NCBI GenBank assembly: GCA_018894105.1
Contig: CM032127.1
Coordinates: forward strand, 1,459,001-1,523,000
DNA length: 64,000 nt
Direction: 5' to 3'
From: Jacaranda mimosifolia
Lineage: Eukaryota; Streptophyta; Magnoliopsida; Lamiales; Bignoniaceae
The translations under genes were made by a program, and so were the position numbers. The notes below the pieces were generated by a model, which saw nothing but the letters and a program-made list of their open reading frames with translations, had not been told where the DNA came from and did not search any database. Below are positions 11,873-22,264 of the stretch, piece after piece. Positions within the stretch are counted from its first letter, which is position 1. Every line of letters starts with the position of its first letter.

Positions 11873-14800
11873 TCAAGCACGTTTGACGGCTTGAACCTTT
11901 ACACCATGTCTGAAGTTCTGTACTATGCCGTACTCAAGTTCCAAAGGATTCTCCATCTTTGGAGAATGCCTGAATACAAACTTTCTGTACAGATGAATCA
12001 ATGAAAGTTTAAGTTCTTGCAAGGAGAATTTCTGTCCTATGCATGCACGCGGTCCTATTCCAAAGGGAATGTTGGCATAAGGATGTCTCCTTTTATCTTC
12101 CTCGCCATTTGGATCAAACCTCTCTGGCCTGAACTTCTCCGGTTCAGGGAAATTTTTTGGATCTTTTGCTAGAACTCCAAGAGCCAACCACACCCATGTG
12201 CCCTGCTAATTTAAAAGCTCATCTTAACATATATTAACCAGACATCATACAAACAGCCTACAGGCTAAATTTTTCATCTTTGGAGACAATTAGACTGAAA
12301 CAGACCCCATAAGAGACCTCATATGTACACCCAAAGGTAATTTAAACATGTATAAAAGTTTAACTTCTACCAAAAAATTAAAAATAAAAATAAAAACAGT
12401 ACCTTCGGAAGGACATAACCTCCAATATTAACTTGGGCTGATGTTTCTCTAGCAACTAGGGGAGACACTGTGTAGAATCTCATTGCTTCTTTAATCACCT
12501 GCAATCAGAAAACAAGAAAAACAATGCGATTTATCTCATCATAAGTCCAGCTTCAGAAGGTGACAACATTCTTGCACAAACTAGATGTATCATTGTGTAG
12601 CTCTCCGAAATTGCTCTATGTTTCACTAGTGTGATGTCAAGAAACAAAGACATAGAAACCTGCCTGATCAAGATACGGAAACTTGTTTTGAAGATCATGA
12701 GCCGTAGGCATCTGATCATGAGGACCAAAGGCGTCAATCTCTTCTAGCACCTTTTTCTCAACCTCGGGATGGCAAGCAACCAGATAAATAATACTAGATA
12801 ATGTAAATGATGTAGTAGCTGATCCAGCCAATAAATGCTCATAAGTTGCTGCACTAACATAATCTGATGTGAAGACATTCTTCGCAGCTGTCTGGGACTC
12901 CCTTGCGCTAAGTATAAGGGACAGAAAATCCTTTGAGCCACGGTTATTGTCTTTCATTCTTTTCTGAACAATCTCATCAAGCCGGCTACTCAAATTCTGG
13001 TTCGTTCGTTCAACCTTCCAGTCCATGGTGCCAGGTATTCTCTTGAGAATCTGGCGAAATGGTTCCTGGAGAATAGGAATGAGCAGGCCTAGTATGATGG
13101 AAAACGAGCCAGATAAATCCATCTTAAGCTGACTCGTCGAGTAAATGTGTTCATTGATAAATTCTTGGACCTGATCATCTTCTTGTTTAGCAGAATCATG
13201 ACCTGATTTTGACTTGGAGAGGCCAAAATCCACCCCAAACGCGGCTTGTCCAATTACATCTGTTGCTAATTTGAGGGAGAGGTCAGAAAAAGTGAATTCT
13301 TTAGAATCAAGATTTTGAGTAGCAGATTCAATGAACTCTTGCATGGTAGGAACCAACTTGGCAAGATGAGATGGCTGATAAACAGATAGTATCGTGTTTC
13401 GCATCGTCGACCATCTTGCATCCCTGAAAATTTTTACACAAACATGAATTAGGCCACTGAAAGACTTGAGTAATATTACATCAATCTTGATCATGATCAA
13501 TGGTTGCAAATTACGGAGACGGTCACCTGCCATTGTTTAAATTTCATTTTACCTTGTGAAGAAAAGGCCCTTTTGATGAAGAGGTGATGCTGCTATAGGA
13601 GATGGGATGCTTCTGTTGGAAAAGAATTTGAATTTTTTTATACCAACTTCCCTGCAAAGCTCTGGATCTGCTACAATTACCAGTGGTTGTCTGCCCATGT
13701 GAAACCTGTTTCCCCAAAACTCTATCGGTTAAACCTCCCTAACATTTCCAGAATTTCACTCAAAACATTTAATACAGTCAACTATATCTCATCAGTGGTT
13801 TCCTAGTACTGTGGTATGTTTTTAAGCATAGGCTTTGCACTGTACAATGCTGTCAAAGAAAAACTTCTGTAAGCATCCTGGACAACTGTATTTCCTTCTT
13901 CTTTCCAGGTTCTATTTTAGTCAAATAGGACCCACATCAATCAACATTTGGTATGATATTCCACATCAACTGTCCATCAAAATTATTAAGGCTTTGTTTG
14001 GTTATGTTTTCCCAAAACAAGTTGTTTCGAGAAAACATAATCAAAGATATCTCTATTTTCCCTCTAAAGCACATATTTTTCAATATATACATACATATAT
14101 TATATTATATATATATTTTATTATTATTCTAATATTAAAAAAATTATACAATTTCATTTTCACCCCCCAAAAACTCAATATAAAAATATCGATTTGACTG
14201 CTACAGTAAAACATATCGTCCTTAAAACATAAACAAACATACCAAAAAATAACTTTTACATTCTCCAATAATTCACTCTCCTAAAACACATAATACATAC
14301 ATAACAAAAACAAACAAAAAACATAACCAAACATAACCTAAATCTAGTGATTAATTGTATACTAGTTTTTCTACAGTGAAAACCCACAATAAATTAAATT
14401 TATAATTTCTCATAGTAAATACATCAACTGATGAGTCCCCACCATGATTATTACTTTTGCAATATAATAAAATTTTCAATGGAATAAAAGCAACAATTCT
14501 ACGCTGTGTCTAAATATATTTTTTATTTTCACACGCAACTCAAATACAAAAATTAAAATAAAGTTAAAAATTTATGAAAATGAAAACAAAAAATTCCAAA
14601 ATAAGATAACCAGATTACCCTTCTGCTTATTCCTCAATAAGAAATAAAAGGTAACAGAAATAGCAGAGCTGCTGTCAAAAGGAATAAACTTTAAATGTCA
14701 AAGAACAACCAGAAGTATACATATCAATGTCAACATGAAAACCAAGAAAATCATTCTTCAGTTTGAACTCTACTATCATTATTTCTTTGTCCATCCTTTC

Positions 14801-15218
14801 ACTTTCTGTATTATCCATTAACATACCAAAGCGTCATCTCAAATTTTTCACCAAAAAAAATGCTAAAAAACAAGGGTTCTTGAAGCCCATATGAAAAGAA
14901 AACAAATTCTACAAGTATTCTGCAAGCCCACACGATCAAGAAATGGCTGAAAACAAACCTGAAAATAGGACCATAGCGCTTGGCAAGAATGGAGAAGACA
15001 TCAGGGCCATACTTAGCAAGCAAAGGGAGGTGTCCAACTAGAGGCATTGCTGGAGGGCCAGGCACTTTTCTAACACCCCAATAAGGCCCATAAAAGTAGG
15101 CCAGAACTCCAGCTATTGCTGCTGAAATTGTGAATATAGTTGATAATATGGGTGTTTTGATTATGGGTTCTGAGAAAATCTCTGAAAAGTGCTGAAAAAT
15201 TGCTGCTGAAAGCTCCAT
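11873..15218 (-). CDS. MAX1: Cytochrome P450 CYP711A, MAX1 (carlactone oxidase)
   Basis: Five exons on the minus strand: 15218-14959, 13705-13553, 13423-12664, 12498-12403 and 12202-11873. They sum to 1599 nt, 532 residues. A membrane anchor lies at about residues 19-45, followed by the proline hinge [15 protein letters not shown]. The I-helix motif AGSATT is at 337-342, ExxR at Glu395-Arg398, and the heme motif [10 protein letters not shown] at 470-479 with Cys477 as iron ligand. The sequence is diagnostic for CYP711A. MAX1 acts at the endoplasmic reticulum and oxidises carlactone to carlactonoic acid in strigolactone synthesis, which suppresses shoot branching. The third intron (12499-12663) begins with GC, not GT; this is the only model that restores the conserved [11 protein letters not shown]. 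Intron 1 (1253 bp) carries a Tourist-like MITE. Its 3' end lies about 260 bp from the 3' end of the convergent IQD gene. Confidence 0.95.
12499..12663 (-). other. GC-AG intron 3 of MAX1
   Basis: On the coding strand the donor reads GATCAG|GCAGGT and the acceptor GATTGCAG|GTGATTAAAG. The 6 bases after the junction match the GC-donor consensus. Using the GT four bases later gives an immediate in-frame TAA with the normal acceptor. Confidence 0.8.
13990..14338. mobile_element. Tourist-like MITE, subfamily C, in MAX1 intron 1
   Basis: The ends are GGCTTTGTTTGGTTATG and CATAACCAAACATAACC, and they are flanked by TAA at 13987-13989 and 14339-14341. A second copy with a TTA duplication lies at 32566-32892. 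Non-coding. It accounts for about 28% of the intron. Confidence 0.85.
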
Positions 15219-15275
15219 TTTTGGGAGGAAAAAGAAAAGAGGAGGAATGAGAAAGAGAAGTGATTGTGGCGTGAG

Positions 15276-15283
15276 ATTTTATA
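15276..15283 (-). promoter_or_regulatory. TATA box of MAX1
   Basis: On the minus strand the sequence is CTATAAAATC, about 60 bp upstream of the ATG at 15218. A very short leader of roughly 30 nt is implied. Confidence 0.6.
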
Positions 15284-15438
15284 GAGGTTGGAATGATATG
15301 AAAAGGGAAATTTGGCGTAATATTTTATTTTGGTGATATTGGTCATTGTCCTTGTTGAATGATGATAATGTTGCCAAATGGTGGGTGGGGTCCTTAACAC
15401 AATGTGTTGTATGTTTTTTTATTCCCTTCATTCAGTTA

Positions 15439-16221
15439 CTTTCAGTTCATTTGTTTTTGTTTTTTGAGCTCATTTTTATTTTTTATTAAAAATAAAAATA
15501 AAGAATCATCTATTTTTTTTTATTTTACAGATATTTTTATTTTCAAAATATTTTTCTAAACAAACTTTTACAGTCCGTTTGGTTTTATTTTTAAAGACTA
15601 TTTTCATTTTCAGTCATTTTTAAAAGTTGAAAAGTTAGTTATGAAATAAAAATAGAAATTGAAATGTATTTGGATGAAATGTTGGAAAGTAATTATTATA
15701 ATAGATTGTAGGATTGAAAAGTAGGTTAATTTATATTTAAAAATATTTATTTTTTAAAATATATGTATATTGTATTAAGTTAAAAATAATACTAGATAAC
15801 TTTATGTAAAGTCAAATTTGAATTTGATTGATCTGTAATATGATGATATAGTAGGTTTAGAAATGAGTTTTTGGAAGACAATGTGTACTTTTTCTGAAAA
15901 AAGTTATGAGAAAGTGTTTGTTTTCAATTTTCATTCTCACATGAAAATGAAAAGAGGGCTTGAAAATGAAACCAAACACTCTGTTACACACAATCTCTAT
16001 TTTCACTTTTCATTTTTTCCTACTTATATTTGCCGGACTTTTAATACAAAAACACTATATTATCCAAATATAACTCATTTTTAACCCCACATAATCATTA
16101 CATTTTAAACGAAAAATCCAAACAACATTTCATTTTCAAAAACATATTTATAACTAACTTTTCATTATTCTTTTTCACCTGAAAATGAAAATGTCTCCAT
16201 AAAACAAATCCAAACGGCCCC
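15439..16221. mobile_element. Tourist-like MITE, subfamily B, interrupted
   Basis: The right end is CCAAACGGCCCC followed by TTA (16222-16224), and a TTA stands at 15436-15438 before the left end. The interior matches the copy at 26163-26541 but is split at 15571 by a second MITE. The left boundary is less certain than the right one. Confidence 0.7.
15571..15983. mobile_element. Tourist-like MITE, subfamily A, nested insertion
   Basis: The ends are CAGTCCGTTTGGTTTTATT and AATGAAACCAAACACTCTG. TTA duplications flank it at 15568-15570 and 15984-15986. It sits inside the subfamily B element at 15439-16221. Confidence 0.8.
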
Positions 16222-17001
16222 TTAGAAAATAATCTTGAATTGGACGGTTTTAAATTTTTTTTACAAATATTCATAATTTTCAATTAACATGACTTGAATT
16301 TAATAAGTTCAAATTATAATCTGGTTCGAGAGGTCTATGATGCAACTCAAATTTAGTAGAGAAGAGATGTTTATGTTGATAGTGGAGAAAACTAATCAAT
16401 AGGTTCGACTTGAGAGTTCAATACCAACCTCATAAGGCTTCTTATAGTATGAACCGATCAAAATATTCTATATATTTTGGGTTTATGTGGCTCAAATGAG
16501 ATTTGAAGAAAATATAAAGGGTTAAGGATTTTATAAAGGAAAATGATTTGCATAATTTTCTTCTTCTTCATAGTAAATTTTTTTTTCCTATATATTTTAC
16601 CCATAAACATAAGCATTTTTGGTCTCGAATCACCTTAAATTCTTGCACCTAACTTGTCTTGTTTTCTCTTCTCTTCGCGTGATTATGAATGGACCTAACT
16701 TGTTTAAAGGAGTGGGATTTGACAATTATCTTACGTAATTCAATGAGTTGAGTTTAGGGATTATTCAAAGTAGACCTAGGGAGGAGATTTCATTAGACTT
16801 GGTAGTGATTGGACCTTAGTTTTGCAACTTATCATCAGTCACATCTGATATTTAAGTCCGCAAACAAGTAAGCTCCAATGGAGATTTGACAAAATCTTGC
16901 CCTTAGTTGAGATATATGGTGCACTCCACAATTACCATTATGATATATTTTGATAGAATAAAGGAAAGAAATAGTAGTAGCGATATTACTTCCCCCACTA
17001 C

Positions 17002-17270
17002 GCCATGTTTGAGCCTTCGTGTTTAGCCGCGAACATATCAAACATCCAAACAACTCACTTAAGCATGGGTGCCATGTTCGAACTTTCGTATTTAGTCGCA
17101 AATAAATCAGACACCTGAATAACTTGCGTAAGCATGAATCCCATCAGCGTAGAACCAACTCAGGTAAGCATGAGTGCCATGTTTGAGCTTTCGTGTTTAG
17201 CCGCGAACATATCAAACAACTGAACAACTCACGTAAGCATAGGTCCCGTCAACGTAGCACCACTAAAGGC
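17002..17270. repeat. Tandem repeat, unit about 105 bp with 69-bp core
   Basis: Copies of a 69-bp core starting GCCATGTTTGAGC begin at 17002, 17071 and 17176. The second and third are each followed by a related spacer containing CCCGTCAACGTAG-like sequence. The array is GC-richer than its surroundings and shows no coding features. Confidence 0.75.
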
Positions 17271-18375
17271 TGAAGTAAAATCCACAAAAGTTGACATTGG
17301 TCTACACCCATGCCGAAAAGCACACAATTAACAAATATTTATGGTAAATGCATAGAGGGGATTCAAACTCAAAATGTGGACTTACCAAACCAAATAAGAG
17401 GAAGCTTGGAACCACTTGATCAAACATTATATATATTTGGATGTTGCTAATTCTGCACAAATTACCACAAAACTAATTCTAATGAATTTCCATTTCTTTT
17501 AATACTTAACTTGAGAAGTAAAAGAAAAAACAATTATTACAAAAGTACTCGAGAAACACTTAATTTCAATCAAAGCATATTTCATAAATTGTCGTAAAAC
17601 TCTTCCAACCGACATAACATGCTATCTGATCTTTTCAAAATACGTTTACTTTAAAACGAGCATTAAAGTAAAACAAGTCGATAGATCTGAAAATACCACA
17701 AATTGGATATTGTCCTAACATGGCTGCTTCACCAAGCATCAAACTAAAAGAGCATCTTGACCAAAAGATCATGTGATTTTTTGTGGTCCATGGAAGGAAA
17801 AGGGAATAATTTATCTAGGGTTTGTAGCAATTGTTCTCCTCTATCCCAAACTAACCATTTATCCCTTGACATATTATCATGAGAGTATCAAATTTTGGCA
17901 AGACAATGAAATTTTGGTCTAGATTCCTCCACACAACTTTTGTCTTATTATTGGAATAAACCCTTCCTTGTGATCATGTAAAATCCAATGCTTTTAATTA
18001 AATTAGGCAGCTTGCATGAATTGATTAATACCTAATCCAATAATAAGATAACTTTTTGGATTAAATGCAATGAAAGTAACACTTTTAGGCACAAGCCAAC
18101 TTCCAGTGAAGTTCTCAAAAGTGGACAGAAATGATGCAATCCATCATTTTCAGTGGGAGTGGTTGATAATTTAAATCAGATCTAGAAGCTGAATGTGAGA
18201 AATAATTCCAAAATGCATTGAATGTTGTCTTGGCCTTTGACTTAAGTTATAAATGAACGTTTTATTTAAAAATTAATCTATGGACATAATTAACCCTCTC
18301 TGAGAAATCATAACCTCAGAAGGAGTGCAGCTTAACAAAGAAAAGGGTGGATGACGAGTGATTCCTTGGAAAACT

Positions 18376-18540
18376 ACTTTTTTTTGTATTAGGGAAGGGG
18401 ATCGTCCCCAATTTGCTCTGAGTACCCCAGCGGCCCCAGACTCATCTCCAATTTAGGATTAGAATTCATGCAACTGAATTTACTTCGGCCCCCACGTCTC
18501 CCTTGTTAGGACCACAGGCCTGCGCAACTGAACTTGGTGA
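18376..18540 (-). mobile_element. SINE-like retroposon insertion
   Basis: The insert is flanked by 17-bp direct repeats TGATTCCTTGGAAAACT at 18359-18375 and 18541-18557. A T-run near 18378-18385 is the poly(A) tail of an element on the minus strand. The body is GC-rich compared with its surroundings and has no open frame. A long target duplication plus a poly(A) tail indicates LINE-type retroposition. I do not see clear RNA polymerase III boxes, so the class could also be a small processed RNA copy. Confidence 0.7.
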
Positions 18541-18560
18541 TGATTCCTTGGAAAACTTAA

Positions 18561-18883
18561 CACTACTATGTTTGGTTTAAGGATTTTTGACAAGAAAAGA
18601 AAAATATTAGGGGGGGGGGGGGGGGGGGACAAAGAAATATAAAACTTTAAATTTATTTGGTTGTTAAAGAAAATAATAAAGAAACAAACGAAGAAAAGAG
18701 GTGATGAAAGTATTGAAAAATGAAATAGTACTGCAAATAGAAATTTTCCTCGTTTTCCTCAACTATATTTTCTCTCAAATTTTCCTTTGTTTGATATTTT
18801 TCTTGCCAATCAAGTAATTAAAAGTATTTTTCTTAGTATTTTTTTTTCTTTTGCTCACCAAAATCCATGAACCAAACATAGTG
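18561..18883. mobile_element. Tourist-like MITE, subfamily D, with poly-G tract
   Basis: The ends are CACTACTATGTTTGGTT and AACCAAACATAGTG, flanked by TAA at 18558-18560 and 18884-18886. It contains 19 consecutive G at 18610-18628. The left duplication touches the SINE-like target repeat. Confidence 0.75.
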
Positions 18884-19299
18884 TAAGAGTTTCCGCACAA
18901 GATTCCTTCACAGAGGGTGAATTAGTACTAAGATCTGGCTAAAAGATGCATATTGATAGATAACATGTGAATATTTCAGTACTACCTCTTAAGAAGGGAT
19001 CTCAAGGGATGGAGTTGATTAGATTAGCCAAAGATATTGAATCAAAAACATAAAAACAAGGTAAGAAGAGATAGAGAACATGCCTCAAGCCAATGTTCTA
19101 GCATCAGGAGCTACCACGTTGAAATAATCCACGCGATACTCCCGAAAAAAGTACTGGTATCGAGCCGACACAAATGGATAGATAAAAAATATTTAAAAAC
19201 GTACAACTATATAAATTCAAGAGAAAGAGTGTCTCCTTACAAAAGAAACCGTAGTAAACAAGCCCAAGGGAAAGCAACTGTTAAAATTATTTACAAACA

Positions 19300-19502
19300 C
19301 AGGTCTCTACAAAGTTGTATCATCATGTATTATCATGCTATGCATTATCTGATACACAACGCCTGGAAAATTTGTATCTTCAATGTAGATATCTCCAGCA
19401 ACATTTATAGATTTAGCAGCCGAGTAGGAGATGGGCACATTTGCTGTCTGAGCATTGAGACCTTCATAGAATTTCTTTACAACTGTTGTTCACTGCCATC
19501 AT
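19300..19502 (-). other. Probable 3' untranslated exon of HSFA2
   Basis: On the minus strand CTCTGTCCTTTTCTGCAG is a strong splice acceptor ending at 19503, about 300 bp beyond the HSFA2 stop. A donor-like GG|GTATGG lies shortly after the stop, near 19730. A spliced 3' untranslated region is inferred and the end near 19300 is approximate. A 179-residue open frame on the opposite strand has no recognisable features and is probably fortuitous. Confidence 0.35.
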
Positions 19503-19810
19503 CTGCAGAAAAGGACAGAGAGATTAAGAAAAGGCAGGCAGAAGAAACTTCTCAATGTTATATGGCTGGAAAATAGAAGCAACAAAATACAATTGAATTC
19601 AGCTGAGACATATCAAAACAAAACCATGACAAATCTTGGCCTCCAACCAACCTTAGGTTCCTTGATATGAATAGAACAATATGTGCATCAGATACACTTA
19701 TTGAAAAGTTATATCCACAGAACCATACCCAATATTGAGGAAGTGAAGTGTGTTATGGAGGCCAAATCAAACACATTATTACAAACTAGGTGGAATCTTA
19801 ATTGTTTCAA

Positions 19811-21790
19811 CTACATAAATCCCAGTTGATCAACAATATCTTGTAAATCCTCACCCCAATCTGATGCTTTTGCAACCAAATCTTCGATTTCCACATCTGT
19901 AGATTGATTGGCAGCCAGGATTTCTTCTGCCTCATCATCAGCTATAACACCTTCTCCAAGCAACTTCTCCCATATATCCTCAGCCATAGGATTCAACCTG
20001 GTGTCACTAGTGGAGGGCACAGCCTCGGACGAAGGACTGTTCATATTGCTGCTTGATTCGTCATCCAGTGCGGCTGAAAATAGCATTTCCATCTCTGTTT
20101 GAGCCCCCATAAGTCCCTCTTGATCTTGGCTTGTATAATTCGAACACTGTAAATTCTCTATGCTTGGACTCATGGTGAGTCTTCTCTTTTGCCCTATTTC
20201 GACACGGTTTTGATCATTCCTCTGCACGTATTTATCCATGTACTTCTGGACAAACATAGGATTGCTGAAGGCCTTAGCAAGGAAACTCAGCATTTGTTGT
20301 TGCTTTCGCTCTGTTCCATGTATGCGTTCTTCAATGACCGTGATTTTCTCCCTAGAGTTATGCTGCTGTTGCTTAAGCTTCACTATTTCAGCCATTAACA
20401 AATTTCGATCTCTTTTCAATCTTTCGAGCTCTTCTTCAGTTCCATAGTGCCCTAACTCTACACAGGGGCCTCCACCTTGCTGAGCCATGGTCTGCATCAC
20501 ATTTCTCCTCCGTTTGATGGTCTTCAAGAGATGCTTCTGTCCTCCCAAAAACCCCTCATTGGCAAACTCCCATCTATCAGGATCCACTTTTCTAAAACCC
20601 TGCATGTTATACACTATTTCAGTATAATCATTGGACTCAAAATCTAAATGTGCTTCCAGCTGATCAACATTCAAAACAGAGCAAACAACCTATAGGAGTC
20701 TCTTCATGCCAGAACCACCTTGACTGTCAAATGCAAGCATAGGAGCTGTGATCAGAATCAGTAAAGATTATCCAAGAATCAAATACAAGCCTATTAAATT
20801 AAAAATCGCCTCTGTGCTTTTGCATCAAACAAATCTTGCTTTATGGCATTCTTGCAGTGTCAGACTAAATACTTTGAATTAAAACGATCAAATGCTGAAA
20901 ATCCAGTGGAAATTGGACACATCAAGTTAAAAGACATTCAAATCTCCCAGAACTACTCAACTGCATAAACATACCTCACATAGTATGACACACTACTAAT
21001 CAACAATTTGGAGTAAAACATGGGAGAAAACCAGAGTCTTAACAGGCTTCAAGAAAATTTGATTTCAACAGTCAAAAGTTAAGAATAAATACCAAAATGT
21101 ATGCTATTCTTGAAAGGGTTACATAATGTATGCTATTCTTGAAAGGCAAACATAGAAGAATGTTGTGGAAATTTCAGAACAAAACCCTAGCTACAGATCA
21201 TACTACTGAGCAAATTTGAGCACTAGAACTCACAAAAGAAATGCCAACAACTAAAGCTAAGCAATCAACTTCCACAGGCTTCTGAAACTCTTATAGAGAA
21301 CCCTAATCAGTAATCACACAACTCTTCTATTCTATAATTGCAAGAAATTGAGATAGACAGGAACCATCATACAATCAAACCAATTGAAGCAAATAAATGC
21401 ACAAAAATCAGAGGAAAAAAGAAAAGGTGAGATTTTGATTGTGGGTTTCCAGTCAGAACTTACATATGTGTTGAGCTGGCGAATAAAGCTGGAGAAATTG
21501 CTATGTTTGAAGTATCTTGGAAGCAGACTGGTGGAGAATTTGTGTGAATCCAACACAATGAAGCTGTTCCTACCCCTACTCCATGAGATCACCGAATCTG
21601 TTGAAGGGTCCTCCACCATTTCAAAAGTCTTGACCAAGAATGGAGGTGCGGCCACTTCATGCAAACCCTCAACAGGCTGTGGTAAAGAAGATGATGATGC
21701 AGCAGCCCCACCACCGCATGAGGAAGCGCCGGTGGTGGTGGAGGCTGTGAGAGCGCACTCCTCTTCTATCTTCACTTTCACACCTTCCAT
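19811..21790 (-). CDS. HSFA2: Heat-stress transcription factor, class A2 (HSFA2-like)
   Basis: Two exons on the minus strand, 21790-21464 and 20599-19811, are joined at the invariant HSF intron site inside the DNA-binding domain ([15 protein letters not shown]). The sum is 1116 nt, 371 residues. The winged-helix domain covers about 48-141 and the HR-A/B oligomerisation coiled coil about 160-225, with the long class A spacing. The nuclear signal is QKRR at 246-249. Acidic activator (AHA) motifs are [12 protein letters not shown] (278-289) and [11 protein letters not shown] (317-327), and the C-terminus DIVDQLGF matches the HSFA2 export signal. Position 80 is Leu where the family has Trp (codon TTG versus TGG). 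HSFA2 amplifies heat-shock gene transcription and is itself heat-induced. The heat-shock elements upstream fit this. A2 is preferred over A6/A7 because of the N-terminus, the AHA motif and the MAX1 neighbour. Confidence 0.92.
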
Positions 21791-21891
21791 TATTCCCTAT
21801 TGGTTTATTTTCCACCCATTCTGTTGAGTTGTGTGCTTGAAGTTGAAGCCATACTTGGGAGTATGACAGAAAAGGAAAGAGTGGGTGGGTG

Positions 21892-21898
21892 TTATATG
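21892..21898 (-). promoter_or_regulatory. TATA-like box of HSFA2
   Basis: On the minus strand the sequence is CCATATAACAC, about 100 bp upstream of the ATG at 21790. It is immediately downstream of the heat-shock element at 21911-21923. Confidence 0.5.
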
Positions 21899-21910
21899 GG
21901 TGATTGATCG

Positions 21911-21923
21911 GAACATTCTGGAA
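21911..21923 (-). promoter_or_regulatory. Perfect heat-shock element
   Basis: The sequence GAACATTCTGGAA contains three alternating units, GAA-nn-TTC-nn-GAA, the consensus site for an HSF trimer. It lies about 13 bp upstream of the TATA-like box and about 120 bp upstream of the start codon. Further GAA words follow to about 21938. Confidence 0.8.
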
Positions 21924-22071
21924 ACTGGAAAGAATGGAACTTTTCCTTAGATATTTACATTAAAATATTCAGTTTAAATATGAATGTCAGCAGATGTCCA
22001 GGATTTGGTGGGCCATGGATTTGCTTATGTGTTGCCCATGTGGGATGTTGTAATTCGGCGAAAAAGATCTA

Positions 22072-22112
22072 GAAACTTCTCAAGATTCTTTCGTGGAAGC
22101 ATTAGAAGCTTC
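22072..22112 (-). promoter_or_regulatory. Second heat-shock element cluster
   Basis: GAAACTTC at 22072-22079 and GAAGCTTC at 22105-22112 each contain GAAnnTTC. Additional GATTC and GGAAG words lie between them. This is a weaker, gapped site about 285-320 bp upstream of the HSFA2 start codon. Confidence 0.5.
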
Positions 22113-22264
22113 GTGAGATAAAGGGAAGGATTAAAATTAAATATTTGACTAGTGACTTTTTATTACGCGTTTTATTTTGGGCCATGGTTTCTCATTGTTG
22201 GGCCTGAAGTCCATATTGCCCATTTCAAATGGGCTTTTATTTATGATGTGCCCACAGTATTTTT

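Larger units (their letters stand above)
15290..19290. other. Intergenic between MAX1 and HSFA2
   Basis: Upstream of MAX1 and downstream of HSFA2. It contains nested Tourist-like MITEs (15439-16221), a tandem repeat (17002-17270), a SINE-like insertion (18376-18540) and another MITE (18561-18883). I see no gene in the remaining AT-rich DNA. Confidence 0.65.

Noticed and set aside
12655..12664. GT donor four bases downstream of the GC donor in MAX1
   Set aside because: With the standard acceptor it yields an immediate TAA. With an internal acceptor it deletes the conserved VIKE. The GC donor keeps the family sequence.
16835..17101. 88-codon open frame on the minus strand
   Set aside because: It is produced by the tandem repeat (repeated RLNTKxxTW words) rather than by a gene.
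19037..19576. 179-codon open frame on the plus strand
   Set aside because: It lies antisense to the likely HSFA2 3' untranslated region, has low-complexity basic sequence and no family motif.
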